A stretch of DNA of 59,130 bases from the NCBI GenBank assembly GCA_032718475.1, contig JAUCBJ010003746.1:1-59130 (forward strand). Direction: 5' to 3'. The position numbers were made by a program, and so were the translations under genes. The notes beneath the pieces are model-generated. The model was not told where the DNA came from. It made no database searches and was given only the letters and a program-made list of their open reading frames with translations. Positions 27,826 through 39,329 of this stretch are shown here, one piece after another (the stretch's first letter is position 1; every line of letters starts with the position of its first letter). This stretch comes from Nemertoderma westbladi. Lineage: Eukaryota; Xenacoelomorpha; Nemertodermatida; Nemertodermatidae.

Positions 27826-29072
27826 CATCTTTGACTGTATGTGATTGTATGTGAGTGTATGTGATCGTTTGTGTTTGTATGTACGTGTATATGGCAATCT
27901 TTAACTGTATGGTATGTGATTGAAGGTGAGTGTATGTGATCGTTTATGTTTGTATGTAAGTGTATATGGCAATCTTTGACTGTATGTGATTGTATGTGAG
28001 TGTATGTGAACGTTTGTGTTTGTATGTAAGTGAATATGGCCATCTTTAACTGTATGTGATTGTATGTGATCGATTGTGTTTGTATGTAAGTGTATATGGC
28101 CATCTTTAACTGTATGTGATTGTATGTGAGTGTATGTGATCGTTTGTATTTGTATGTAAGTGTATATGGCCATCTTTAACTGTATGTGATCGTTTGTGGT
28201 TGTATGTAAGTGTATATGGCCATCTTTGACTGTATGTGATTGTAGGTGAGTGTATGTGATCGTTTGTGTTTGTATGTAAGTGTATATGGCCATCTTTAAC
28301 TGTATGTGATCGTTTGTGGTTGTATGTGATCGTTTGTGGTTGTATGTGATCGTTTGTGGTTGTATGTAAGTGTATATGGCCATCTTTGACTGTATGTGAT
28401 TGTAGGTGAGTGTATGTGATCGTTTGTGGTTGTATGTAATTGTATATGGTCATCTTTGACTGTATGTGATTGTAGGTGAGTGTATGTGATCGTTTGTGTT
28501 TGTATGTAGGTGTATATGGCCATCTTAACTGTATGTGATCGTTTGTGGTTGTATGTAAGTGAATATGGCCATCTTTAACTGTATGTGATTGTATGTGAGT
28601 GTATGTGATCGTTTGTGTTTGTATGTAAGTGCAGTGTATATGGCCATCTTTGACTGTATGTGATTGTAGGTGAGTGTATGTGATCGTTTGTGGTTGTATG
28701 TAAGTGTATATGGCCATCTTTGACTGATGTGATTGTAGGTGAGTGTATGTGATCGTTTGTGTTTGTATGTAAGTGTATATGGCCATCTTTGACTGTATGT
28801 GATTGTAGGTGAGTGCATGTGATCGTTTGTGGTTGTATGTAAGTGTATATGGCCATCTTTGACTGATGTGATTGTAGGTGAGTGTATGTGATCGTTTGTG
28901 GTTGTATGTAGGTGTATATGGCCATCTTTAACTGTATGTGATCGTTTGTTGTTGTATGTAAGTGTATATGGCCATCTTTGACTGTATGTGATTGTAGGTG
29001 TGTGTATGTGATCGTTTGTGTTTGTATGTAAGTGTATATGGCCATCTTTAACTGTTTGTGGTTGTATGGTAG
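27826..29072. repeat. Minisatellite, ~70-bp unit with 10-bp sub-periodicity
   Basis: Roughly 18 units are anchored by TATATGGCCATCTTT(A/G)ACTG, followed by 10-bp steps (GTATGTGATT, GTAGGTGAGT, GTATGTGATC, GTTTGTGTTT, GTATGTAAGT). Some units have lost 20-30 bp in whole 10-bp steps. Long minus-strand frames here (His/Thr/Ile-rich) are products of the period and not genes. Confidence 0.93.
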
Positions 29073-29387
29073 AGAGGGGGGTAGATACTGGTTTCTAGGC
29101 CCGAATGATGGCTGTTAACCTTAACTCTGTAATACAGTAGGCCTAACTGGGTAAAGTCTCCTGAACGGACCCTTTGCTCAATTGACAGGACGCGTTGACC
29201 GGACCCATTGCCATTTAAAGGCAGAAAGGAGCAGGCAGCAGATTAGTAAAGGACCAGGTTACGATACTGGCGTGTTCAGGTGTTGGCGTTGATGGGAACC
29301 AAAACAATAAACGAAAGTTAAGACATGTTACAAGATTATGGGTCCGCTCACAAAAAGCTGAGGTAATAAGGGTCCGGTCAATAATAC

Positions 29388-29512
29388 ACAAGTTGTTGCT
29401 CATTGTTACTCGTTGTTGTACTTTATTATTCCTCATTGTTGCTCGTTGTTGGTCATTGTTGCTCATTGTTACTCGTTGTTGTATTTATTATTGCTCGTTG
29501 TTGCTCGTTGTG
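29388..29512. repeat. Short-period repeat (GTTGCTCATT / GTTGTT-rich)
   Basis: This is an irregular array of ~9-12 bp words (GTTGCTC, ATTGTT, CGTTGTTG) covering about 125 bp. It gives a low-complexity minus-strand frame of Asn/Gln/Arg that is not a gene. The stretch 29073-29387 before it holds nothing recognised. Confidence 0.75.
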
Positions 29513-29935
29513 CATTTTAGCACCTAACTCTCAGAGGGCACCTGGAGATTGCTGTTGAGGTCCGTCCATGTTGCAGTATAGAAAATGCTGCCTAACAGCG
29601 TAATTGTGTTTGAAGATGCTTTTAGATAGTACTGTGGTTTGAATTGACACTAAAACCAGTAAATAAGGATTAGCTTTATATCCGCGGAATGTGGCAGTCT
29701 TTCCTTTTGATTAAAAGAGGGCTAATATTGATAATTTGCATCTACGCATTTAATGAAATTGTGATTAAATAATTTTACCATATATTTTCCATACATATAT
29801 ATATATATATTGACGATATTTTTTAAAATTTGCAGCACTACAAAAAATTAAATAATACCTTTTACTGATTAGTTTTACAGATTTACTGACTGTTAGCTTA
29901 TTAGACTAAATACGGTACTTAATTTAAGGAAGTGA

Positions 29936-29956
29936 GGGGGGGGGGGGGGGGGGGGG
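29936..29956. repeat. Poly-G run
   Basis: About 20 consecutive G, interrupted nowhere, follow AAGTGAG. It is a likely slippage and assembly hotspot and a possible G-quadruplex former. Nothing else was found between 29513 and 30059. Confidence 0.85.
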
Positions 29957-30059
29957 TCCAACGAAAATGTTCAATGCTGCTCTAAATAATCGGACCTTAA
30001 GTTTCCGATGAATTCTGTTTGACTTCCAAATCTTGGAAAGACCATTTAAGAAGCCTCTC

Positions 30060-30300
30060 AAAAGACCATGAATAAAGTCATGGTCTGTCCACCACGCGTA
30101 TTATCTCCACAAGTCATCCCAGCCAAAGCACAGCTCGGGCTGATCCTCACGACGAAAGCAATGTCCTGCAAAGCGGTGGCGTCCGTTCCATTGTCAAACT
30201 TGGGGAAACATGTAACACCACCCATGCTTTATAGGGTCTGGCTGGAGAAGCGTCCATTGTACTTGACGCAGTGAACCCGGCGTAGCATTCTTATATATAT
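30060..30300 (-). mobile_element. LINE 3'-end fragment
   Basis: Inverted relative to the copy at 41976-42720. It contains GTCATGGTCTGTCCACCACG, GACGAAAGCAATGTCCTGCA, AAGCGGTGGCG, and near the right end GTACTTGACGCAGTGAACCCG; the same words occur in the minus-strand copy at 37800-38170. This is the C-terminal RT end of the same LINE family, decayed. Confidence 0.7.
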
Positions 30301-31815
30301 GTGCCATCCAGAGATTTGGTTCCTCAACAGTTAGAGCCCAGCTGGACACCCATACCAAGGAGTATTTGTTATACTACTGCTCTAAATAATTAAACCTCAA
30401 AGTTTCCGATGTATATATGTGACGTACAAAATATAGGTAAGCAATGTAGTTGCGATGAAGGGAGAATGCCATCAAATAGCTTTAACAAAATTAATTAATA
30501 CCTTGGGCCTTTGCGATCTGACATAAACACCATGGAAATAAAAAAATGTTATATAACCTCTTTCCAGGATCAGCCCGTGGCATGATACCCTGCCTATAAT
30601 ATACAGGGATGGAGTTACCTTTTATACTGGATTTATACATGATGCACATAATTAATTATATTCCAGGTCACTAATAAATTACATGAAAATGTTGTATCCT
30701 TATCCAATGTAGCACAAATTGGTTCACAATAAAAGCATATTAATTCAGCCGAAATACATCAAATAGTGAATCGTTGGTTATCTTTACGATAAGGTTTCGT
30801 AGGTTTTAATAATATGGCATCTAAATTTTTCAATTAATTAATACAATACCGTTAATAGATTGTTAGTCTACCATGTCAAATATTGATCCCAGGTGTTGAA
30901 ATAAATATATATAACCCACTAAGCCGGAAGTGAAACTACATTTACCAGTCGGTTAGATATAACAATTCGATCTCCACTGCCAAATATTTAACACGAAATA
31001 TTTTAACCTACAATAATATATTGTTAATATAAAGCAACAAGTAATAAAAAATATAACTTTCCACAAAATAAATCAAAAATTTATCGATTCTTATGTTATT
31101 GTATGTATATTAACTGAGGTAAATGTAGTGTACTTTAAAATAGAAGCAAACAGCAATATAATAATATGAATTTCGAGTATAATAGTATAAATACAATTAA
31201 TTTACCTGTTATATTTGTGCACTGATTAATAGTAAAATAAAATAAACTTACACTGTGCGAAATTGGGAAGTTGACAACTGATACATGTAATAAAAAACTA
31301 CATATAAATACAGACTGTAATATTAGAATCCCCAAATCGCTATGATTTTAAGGAATCTTTCGTTTAGAGAATAACTTAAAGACAATGTTTGTAAACTAAT
31401 CATGAATTTAAAGTATCGCACACAATAAAATTTCTAGCTGCTTTTTAGTGGAGCAAAACCAGCCATTTGTTGCAATATTTTAAATGAAAAATATTATAAA
31501 AGTAATAAATAAGTGAGTATATATATATTTTTGATTGTGGTGTATCAGTTGTCTTACACCCATGAAACCTTCAGATTTATAAATATGAAAATATTTGTAA
31601 GATATGTATCTATAATAATGAAATTACTCGGGCGCAGTGCCACTTACTCGATAATGTGTCGTACCATCACAAACAACACATACCGAACCGGTATATATAC
31701 CGATACCCTATGCATATATAGTACCCTATACAAAAGTAAATACCCTCAAAGTATAGTCAGTTAATAACTAGTGATTGGCTACATTACGTTGTAGCCGAAG
31801 CTAACTTTGGGTATA
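30301..31815. other. AT-rich stretch without genes
   Basis: Short frames only (for example 31135-31335 and 31513-31764), with hydrophobic low-complexity products and no domains. Several ACCGGTATATATACC-like palindromes near 31690. Nothing else seen. Confidence 0.4.
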
Positions 31816-32230
31816 TCACACTAGAGGCGTCACTTTTTCACGGTTCTCGGGGGCCTCGCAGGTTACAAGAATGGCGGTCCAATCCAAACCCTAATTAAAG
31901 CAGTAATTTAACCCTAACCAGGAGTCATGAGGCTCTAATCTAAGACATTTTGAGGAATTTCGGACCCAAATTTATAGCAAACAGTCCAAAATTCTACAAA
32001 ATGCCTTAGACAGTTAGATTAGAGCCCCATGACTCAGAGTTAGGGTTAAATTACTGCTTTACTTTAATTATGGTTTGTGCATGACCAACAAACCCTAACC
32101 TAAAATACAAACCAATACCGCAGTCTGTACCTACAAAACATCCCAAAAACCAAGTCATTAAGTAACCCAAGACAGCCAAGTCAAATAACGCTGTATGCTT
32201 TCTATATAAAAAGTGGCACCTGTAGTGTGA
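31816..32230. mobile_element. Foldback MITE, 415 bp
   Basis: Ends: TCACACTAGAGGCGTCACTT (left), against the inverted right end, whose reverse complement reads TCACACTACAGGTGCCACTT. A second, inner inverted pair spans AATTAAAGCAGTAATTTAAC and GGCTCTAATCTAA on both sides of the centre, so almost the whole element folds back. No coding content. Target duplication not resolved. Confidence 0.8.
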
Positions 32231-33625
32231 AAGAGCCCTAACTTTATATATTTATGTGTAGGGATAGGTATGACTTTATTCCGTATACATTTATTATTAC
32301 AATGTATTTATCACGTTTATAATTTTATGTACTATGATATAGCCTATAAAGCAGTTAATATAAAAAAAATATCAGAAACTATAATATTAAGTATTGAAAT
32401 CACAGTTTAAATGATACCTGTTTCAAAAAGAAAGTAAATTAAGTACCGGTATACTATTCAATATTTATTTCAAGGAAAACTAATAATATTTTGCAATAAA
32501 GTTTACATATTTTACATGAAAAATAAAAAAATATCCCTTATGACCGCTTGATGGGGTCGTCGGGATAAAGTTTTCAATGTGATAAACACTCAATTTTATT
32601 TAACAAATTTGCCTTTTACACGTTCCCTTGGTCGCTGTAAACCAGAGTAAAACTACAACACTGTAGAAATACAACGAATAACCGTTGCTGATTGAGATAC
32701 AGAAGGATAGCAGGAAGATCTGGTGCGCCTTATTTGGGAACAAATTCATAATATTTGGTGGTAAAAATCAGCCATTTTTACGAATAAAAGTTACTTTCCC
32801 TTGTATCCTTGTAACTCAATTCGTCGGAAAAGATTGAAACATCTGTTATAAATTGACGAATTAAAGGCAATTTTGAGGAATAAAATATATTCAATAACTA
32901 TCAACTATATAAACTAATAATTGTTGGTATAATATAAAAACTTGCAAAGTAAATAAGTGCAGTTACATCAACTAACTTACCGGTATATTCTATGTAACTT
33001 CTTCTACAGTACCATTATATATATTGTATAGTATAAGTATAAGTATAAACACCGGTAAATAAGTTAAGTTTAAGTATAAAATATCAACCTGTATTATTTT
33101 AGCCATTGCTAATTATTGGTAAAGGATAGTTACTATATTAATAGAGAAAATGAAAAGTAAGATAAATAATGAAATAAAATAGATTATCACACTTGTGTAC
33201 TAATATCTAGTAAATTCATGATGTCAGGATGTGGCCCTGCGATTATTTGTTTAACAATAAATACAAAATACCAATAAGATACGAACCATAGAAAAATCGA
33301 AAATTCGTAAACCGGCCCACTTAGACACGGTATGGATTGGATATACACACAAAGGGTGTACAACTGCCTAGATAAGGCATAGACAAATCGATATACCTAC
33401 AACAGTACAATGTTACGGTAAAGAATGGCCTCTACAAATCTACAATCTTGATATGTCAGTATATAAGCCTATATAATAATAAAATAATTCAATAAAAGTA
33501 TATCATATGTATGTTATTCTAGAACTATATAAATGGACCATCGATTACTCAAGGGAAAACACAGGTGGATGGTTGAAGCAAAGTAGAAATCCTATTAATA
33601 GGTAACAAATCAGAAAGCTTCTCGA
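32231..33625. other. AT-rich stretch downstream of the CLIC gene
   Basis: No gene seen. It would contain the 3' untranslated region of the minus-strand CLIC gene. Several ACCGGTA motifs occur near 32450, 32990 and 33050. No clear AATAAA on the minus strand within 130 bp after the stop. Confidence 0.4.
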
Positions 33626-34324
33626 TTATTTGCGAGCGCCGTGGTGTCGCCACCAGTATATAACTTCCTCCTCGCTGTAGCTGGTGAACTGAAAGGCCTC
33701 TGAAGCCTCGCCCGCACGGATGTATTCCCAGAGGGGCTCCAACTCGGATGGAATCTCGTACGATTTAAAGTATTTAGCGGCTACGCGGATATGATACAAC
33801 TTGGGGAGTAGTGCGCAATCTGGGAGTGTCATCTCGTCGCCGTCTAGATAAGGACCCGCGTGTTCCTTACGTCCCTCCAATAGGAACACCGATATGTGGG
33901 ATAATTCCTCCGTCAAAGTTTTACTGAACAAATCCTCCTTTTGCGGATCCATATTTTTGATCAATCGAGTGAACTTTTGGAAGACGTTATCTCCGATCGT
34001 GTTGGCTTTTGAGTTGGCCGCTTTTAGAGGGAATTCCATGAACTTATTCTCGAGGTAGTCCTCTGCTTCTCTGATGTCGGTAATAAATACGGATGTCCCG
34101 TGTTGCAGGGCCGGTAGCGGGCGACCCTGCAGGGTGTTCTTCACCTCAGGAGTCAGGCGTTTCGTGTCCACGACCGTTACGTCGAAGGAAAGCTGCTTCA
34201 AACGCATAACCAAGAATATTCTGTGGCAGAACACGCAGCCACCCAATTCTCTGGTGTGCTCCGGGCTCGATTTAACAAAAAGTGTTAACTTGTCGTCACT
34301 GTTAGAAATATCGTTTTCAGCCAT
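33626..34324 (-). CDS. Chloride intracellular channel (CLIC) family protein, intronless
   Basis: The 232-residue product matches the CLIC fold, a GST-omega-like protein that exists soluble and can insert into membranes; family members also show glutaredoxin-like activity. N-terminal thioredoxin-like domain: LTLFVKSSPE, then GGCVFCHRIFLVMRL with a C30-x-x-C33 dithiol, then VDTKR (~52-56). The helical domain holds NVFQKFTRLIKN (~113-124), YLDGDEMTLPDCALLPKLYH (~159-178) and a C-terminal EYIRAGEASEAFQFTSYSEE. Length suits the family (~230-250). The whole gene lies in one exon: ATG with A at -3 and G at +4, TAA at 33626-33628. CLIC genes in vertebrates have several introns, so a retrocopy is possible, though no target duplication or poly-A was seen. 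Two DNA transposons lie 370 bp upstream. The family call is secure; the function of this member is not. Confidence 0.93.
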   Translation of the reverse strand: MAENDISNSDDKLTLFVKSSPEHTRELGGCVFCHRIFLVMRLKQLSFDVTVVDTKRLTPEVKNTLQGRPLPALQHGTSVFITDIREAEDYLENKFMEFPLKAANSKANTIGDNVFQKFTRLIKNMDPQKEDLFSKTLTEELSHISVFLLEGRKEHAGPYLDGDEMTLPDCALLPKLYHIRVAAKYFKSYEIPSELEPLWEYIRAGEASEAFQFTSYSEEEVIYWWRHHGARK

Positions 34325-34694
34325 TGTGGTTGTTTGGTTTGACAGTTTGATGCAGTGATGTTAAATACAATTTGATTAGGCCCTAACAACAGAACAATGT
34401 AGGCCTATGGTCTAACAGTCTGATAATGTTAATGTACTGATGTAGGCCTATCAATCAACTGATCAATGTACTGTTGTCCTTGTCAGGCTTTACACGCTTT
34501 CAGGCTTTAGTGTAGCTATTGCTGTATTGACTAATTGATGTACCGTACTGTCTGACAGTCTGACTGAAGATACAGAGATAGGTCAGTAGGTGTTGATCTT
34601 ACCTACCTGCCTGCCTACTGACATCAGGACATAGGCAGCGCAGCTAGGCCTACTTCCAGATTTCTGTCTGTCTGTAGTACCGGTAGGCCTAGTA
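34325..34694. promoter_or_regulatory. Probable promoter and 5' leader of the CLIC gene (boundaries unknown)
   Basis: This is the 370 bp between the CLIC ATG and the first transposon end. It is rich in AGGCCTA and CTGTCTGA-type words and has GTACCGGTAGGCC at the distal edge. No TATA box is clear on the minus strand. The call rests on position only. Confidence 0.35.
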
Positions 34695-36763
34695 CAGTAG
34701 GGAACACATGCCCAAACAGGCAGTGCAGACTTTGCAAAATGCACTGCCATATTAGGCAGTTTTAGCCTAAATTTCTGATAAAATGTCAATTTGTATTAAC
34801 TTCCTGCTCGAAGGGCCCCTTTTTTATTTCATGGGATGAAAATATAATATGTATTGCAAGGTAAATAGAAAATTTGGTAGACTTTCACAGTTGGGTTTTA
34901 GAGACATCAGACTTTGAAAATTGCTAGTCAAAAGCATGCACTGCCCAAAATAGCAGTGTTCGGCTTAATATAGCAGCATACTGTTTGAACTAGCAGTGCA
35001 ATGCTTAAAATGGCAGTGCAAAATCAGAAAATGCATTCAGCATTACATACAATTCAGCAATTCTGATGGAAACAATATATATATAAATAACCAATATTCA
35101 ACAGATTTTATAAATCAATTTTTCACAGTTTGAAACACCAGTAGACTGGGAAAGTTGGAAAAAGAAAGACCCGATCATTTTTGCTCCTGAATTTATAAAT
35201 ATTATATCTGTATATTGTATGTTGGTTTGTATTGCATTCTCTATATCTGTTACTATTGTCGAATGTATGACTTTGTATGTGTTTAAATCTACGTACCGGT
35301 ACTCAACTCCTATTGCTTATTGTAAACATAAACGCTCATCTCAGTTTTAGCTTAATTTATACTATCGCAATATTAGCTTGTTAATTTTAATTTTTAATAT
35401 TTTTATATTGTAGATATTCAGCATTATGTTTGTTTTACTTGTTTGTTTTACTCTACATGTTTTACTATTAACATTTTAACCTATCCAGCCACTCACAGCC
35501 AGCCTATTGTACTTGTACACAAAAACATTAGTATTAAATTTTGCTTTGAAAAAATATACTGTTGCAACGTGTTTGTTAGAATATATTATCTTTATCATTA
35601 TTATTATTTTATATTTATGTTGGTTTTACTCATTGCTCACTCTATCTATATTTTACGTTTTCCATCTACTGTAAAACCAACATAATACTGTATCAATTTA
35701 CAATTAATTGATTTATATCAATTTTAGATTACTGGTCAGCCAGTAAGTCATACTGTATCAAAATACTAGTTTATTATATAAATTTTGTGTGTGAACGTGT
35801 AAATCTAAATATAGACTATTTTTTAGTATCTAAATTGGATTTAATTATTTCTTACTAATGATCTGATGATGACTTCTTCTACAGTAATTTGTATTTTGTT
35901 AACAAATAATGCCTTATCAGTTAATCCTTAAACAGTGCCTTATAAGAAATTTATTTCTACATCCATAAATTATTAAACAATAAATTTATCAAGGGGAGGT
36001 AAATTTCTGTACAGACCCCTTAAAGATATAACATTTTTAAATATGATATATATTAGGCCTAATGATTTTATTACTAAATATTTACTATCAATAATTATCA
36101 GTTACCATATCAATCAGTCAATAAACATAAATTTTATCATTAGCGAACCATAACTTTTAATATTAACAAACTATAGGCCTATAATACATATTGTTATAAT
36201 GGCCACATATATATTAATATTTTACAGTTTTATACAGTATAATAAATAAATATATTAATAAATTACCTGTCAGTGACTGTGTAAATTGTTAACCAGTTAA
36301 CTGAATAACTAACAAAAATAAAATATATAAATTGCTTTCAAAAGGATAGTCTTATACTGTTATATACTGTAGATAGATAGGCTGTTTAGCAGATACAGTA
36401 CAGGAGATAGAGATAGATAAACTCTGAAGGGGCTCTCCAGCTCTCCTACAGCAGTACAGTCAGACAGAAGGAATTAATTCAATACCATAACTGCCATTTT
36501 AGGCAGTGCATGTTTTTGACTTGCAATTTTCAATGTCAAATATCTCCAAAACCCAACCATGAAACTCTTACTACATTTTGTATTTACCTCCAATATATAT
36601 CATATTTTCATCCAATGAAATAAAAATGGGGCCCTTCCAGCAGGAAGTTGATAAAAATTCACATTTTATCCGAAATTTAGGGTAAAACTGCCTAATATGG
36701 CAGTGTATTTTTCAAAAATGGCAGTGCGCCTGTGCTGCCAATTCGGGCATGTGTTCCCTACTG
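34695..36763. mobile_element. 2,069-bp DNA transposon with TA duplication (Tc1/mariner-like), non-autonomous
   Basis: The left end CAGTAGGGAACACATGCCC (from 34695) is the exact inverse of the right end GGGCATGTGTTCCCTACTG (to 36763). TA flanks both ends (34693-34694 and 36764-36765). Inverted similarity extends about 270 bp inwards, for example TAACTTCCTGCTCGAAGGGC against the inverse of GCCCTTCCAGCAGGAAGTT. CAGT...ACTG ends plus a TA duplication are typical of the Tc1/mariner superfamily. The interior is AT-rich with no transposase; the frame at 35443-35685 has no domain. TIR divergence suggests an old insertion. Confidence 0.88.
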
Positions 36764-36774
36764 TAGTAGGCAGA

Positions 36775-38664
36775 CAGTCGGTGAGAAGTCAAAAATTGGA
36801 CTTGAGTCCAAAATTGGACTTCGACTCCAGTTCAAGTCCAAAATTTGACTTCTGTGAGTCCAATATTGGACTTCAAATCAGCCAATTGTTCCAGGGCCTT
36901 GGGTAATTGGATCGGGCGGGATTTTTTTTCTTTAATCGAAAATATATCAAAAAATAAGAGTTTTGAACAGGGGGACCTGAAATTCACCAGGGGGAACTTT
37001 TTTTATAAGGCTTAGAATTTTTACAAAAGTCCAATATTGGACTTTAAGTCCAATTTTGGACGTGACATTGCGAATCGAACTTAAAGGTACATGAAGCATG
37101 ACAGATGAGAGACAGCCAGACAGCTGTTAAGTTATGGAAAGTTACCTTTGCAGCTCTGTATGTATCTTCAGTGTAATGACTGTACTGTACTTAGAATATA
37201 ATGGTACATTCTAGCATTCTAGGTACTTTGTACTTTACTTTTAGCATATTGTTTAGTTTACAATTTACATTCATGTTATGTCTAACCTTACAGCCTTATG
37301 TACCCAGGACTTTATAGTGTCTTTAGGACTAGATTAGATTATGCTCCAACAAATATTTAATTACAAATTATATTTGGTGGATACTGGCTGACTGGTAAGT
37401 GGTAACAATGCCAGGTTAGCCAACTGCAGCTGCTGCTAAGGCTAACTACAGTACAAGCTACGATTTCGTCTAAGGCTATGGGAGCCCTATCAGAAAGAAA
37501 TACTACAAGTTGATGCTACCACCATCTCTTCTCATTTTTCCATACAACAGGAAGGGTATTATAAAACAGCTGGATAACAGGATAATAAGTACGTCTCCAC
37601 ATAATAAGTACAGAAGTAACAAGTAACACACGTCATAATCATAAACCAATTGAGGGAAAGGAACAGGTTACAGATGCAGGCTTTTCTAACTAAAACAATA
37701 AACGGTCACTTTTGACTTTACCAATTGAAGGAGCCCTATAACCTCACCACATACTACTACTATAATCGGCATGATTCATTGCAACTGCATTATATATATA
37801 GGCCCTATTATGTATTAAGAATGCTGTGCCGGCTTGTTGACAAAAGTGCGCCTCCACAACTCCCTTACACTCTTACAGCCTTATCACCCATGACATTTGC
37901 TAGATCATCCGCATCTTTAAGGCCAGTGTCCTTTAAGACAGTAAGAAAGATGCGTCTCAAGAAAGTTATGGGCTGTCCACCATGCTTATTCACTCCATGA
38001 GGTGCACTGGCTGGTCCTCGCGGCTTAAAGCGATGTCCTGCAAAGCGGAGGCGGCTTTGTTCTAGTGTCAAGCTTGGGGGAACCAATGACTGAATGAGAC
38101 ACCTCCAACTCCAATGTTATATAGTGTTTGGTTGGAGATGCAGAGATGTGTGCATTGTACTTGACACAGTGAACCTAATCTAAACAATTAGTCAATAAAC
38201 ATTAACTCAATAACATAATAGGTTACAGTTTACAGTAGTCTTATTTTTGCCATACGAAAATACCACAGGTATGGCACTATGGCAGTATGGGTATGAATGA
38301 ACTATACAGCTATAACTCCACTACGCTACCGCGGCATACACCGCTAAGGCAGTAAGGCTACCGCAAAGCTATACCACTACCGCAAAAAGTAACTACTGAT
38401 GTCTGACTGTACGTGTGCGATCCCTGTTTATAATACATATAATAATTAATTTGATCATTAAAATAATGTTGCATTGTAATTATGTAATATATATGTACTG
38501 ATACGGGATGCAGTTTTGATTTAAATACCGATATACAGTATGGCAGCATGGGTACCGGTACACTTGGAGTTGTACTAAAGTCCAATATTGGACTTTGGAG
38601 TCCAAAATTGGACTTGAAGTCTAAAATTGGACTTGAAGTCCAATTTTTGACTTCTCACCGACTG
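36775..38664. mobile_element. 1,890-bp DNA element with 5-bp GCAGA target duplication
   Basis: The left terminus CAGTCGGTGAGAAGTC (36775) is the exact inverse of the right terminus GACTTCTCACCGACTG (to 38664), and GCAGA flanks both ends (36770-36774 and 38665-38669). Just inside both ends are clusters of the near-palindrome AAGTCCAATATTGGACTT and variants (36790-36870, 37029-37060; 38577-38645), resembling subterminal binding-site arrays. The interior has no transposase but includes a minus-strand LINE 3' fragment (37800-38170). The superfamily is not assigned. The left end is only 11 bp from the right end of the preceding TA-flanked element. Confidence 0.88.
37800..38170 (-). mobile_element. 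LINE 3'-end fragment nested in a DNA element
   Basis: The minus strand reads LTLEQSRLRFAGHRFKPRG, then NKHGGQPITFLRR and LKDTGLKDADDLANVMGD, the C-terminal end of the same LINE family as at 41976-42720 (there HGGQPMTFVGHLLKDTGFED). It is followed by a tail with GTTGACAAAAGTGC-type words shared with other copies. It is fragmentary and frameshifted. Confidence 0.78.
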
Positions 38665-38669
38665 GCAGA

Positions 38670-39329
38670 AAGCCTCCTATTGCTGATTGCTGTATTGCGT
38701 ATCGCCATTGCCATACCAACCTCAGAACCTAACACAATACAATAGGCCTACTTGCTACTCAACCAAACCAAGAACCAACAGGCAAATACAGAAATATTCC
38801 CAATACAGAAATAGGGTAGGATACCCCAATTCCGGACAGAATTTCGAATTTCTCTCTATTGTAGCTCAACCATAGTTTCATCCAATCAAAAGATGATTCT
38901 AACAGTACACAGGACATTATCCTACATCAAAATAAAATCTTAACATTGAGTGCGCAGCGCCATCTAATGGGCGCAAATGGGCACTTTTTTTTACAAGATT
39001 GGGTTGTCCGGTATTTGGGCAGGTGTCCAATTTCCGGACAGAGTATAAATTTGTTTGCTCTAAAAATCTATAGTTTACATTATAGAAGGGTGCCTAAGAC
39101 CCGAATACATGTATCACCATGCTGCCATGTTGTCAGGGGGTGGGGTGGGGGTCTGTTCAGTAGTCTACCTGTCTGTTTGTCTGTCTTTCCACAACTTAAA
39201 AACACTAGTACTGTTCCACTACTGTAGTGAAGTTTGAAGTTTTTTATTACACCAAAACACTATAGAAACAATAATAGAGACGCAAATGGAAACAAATTAT
39301 ATCTTCTTAAACTAAACAGACATGACTCG
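38670..39329. other. Non-coding stretch
   Basis: No gene seen. It holds two CCAATTCCGGACAGA/CCAATTTCCGGACAGAG words (38826 and 39029) and a CTGT-rich run at 39166-39190. Confidence 0.4.

Noticed and set aside
28296-28523. CRISPR array in the 70-bp repeats
   Set aside because: There are no unique spacers; the whole period is repeated, and the window is animal DNA.
27825-29045. Long His/Thr/Ile-rich minus-strand frames
   Set aside because: They come from the 70-bp minisatellite with 10-bp sub-units and overlap each other in several frames.
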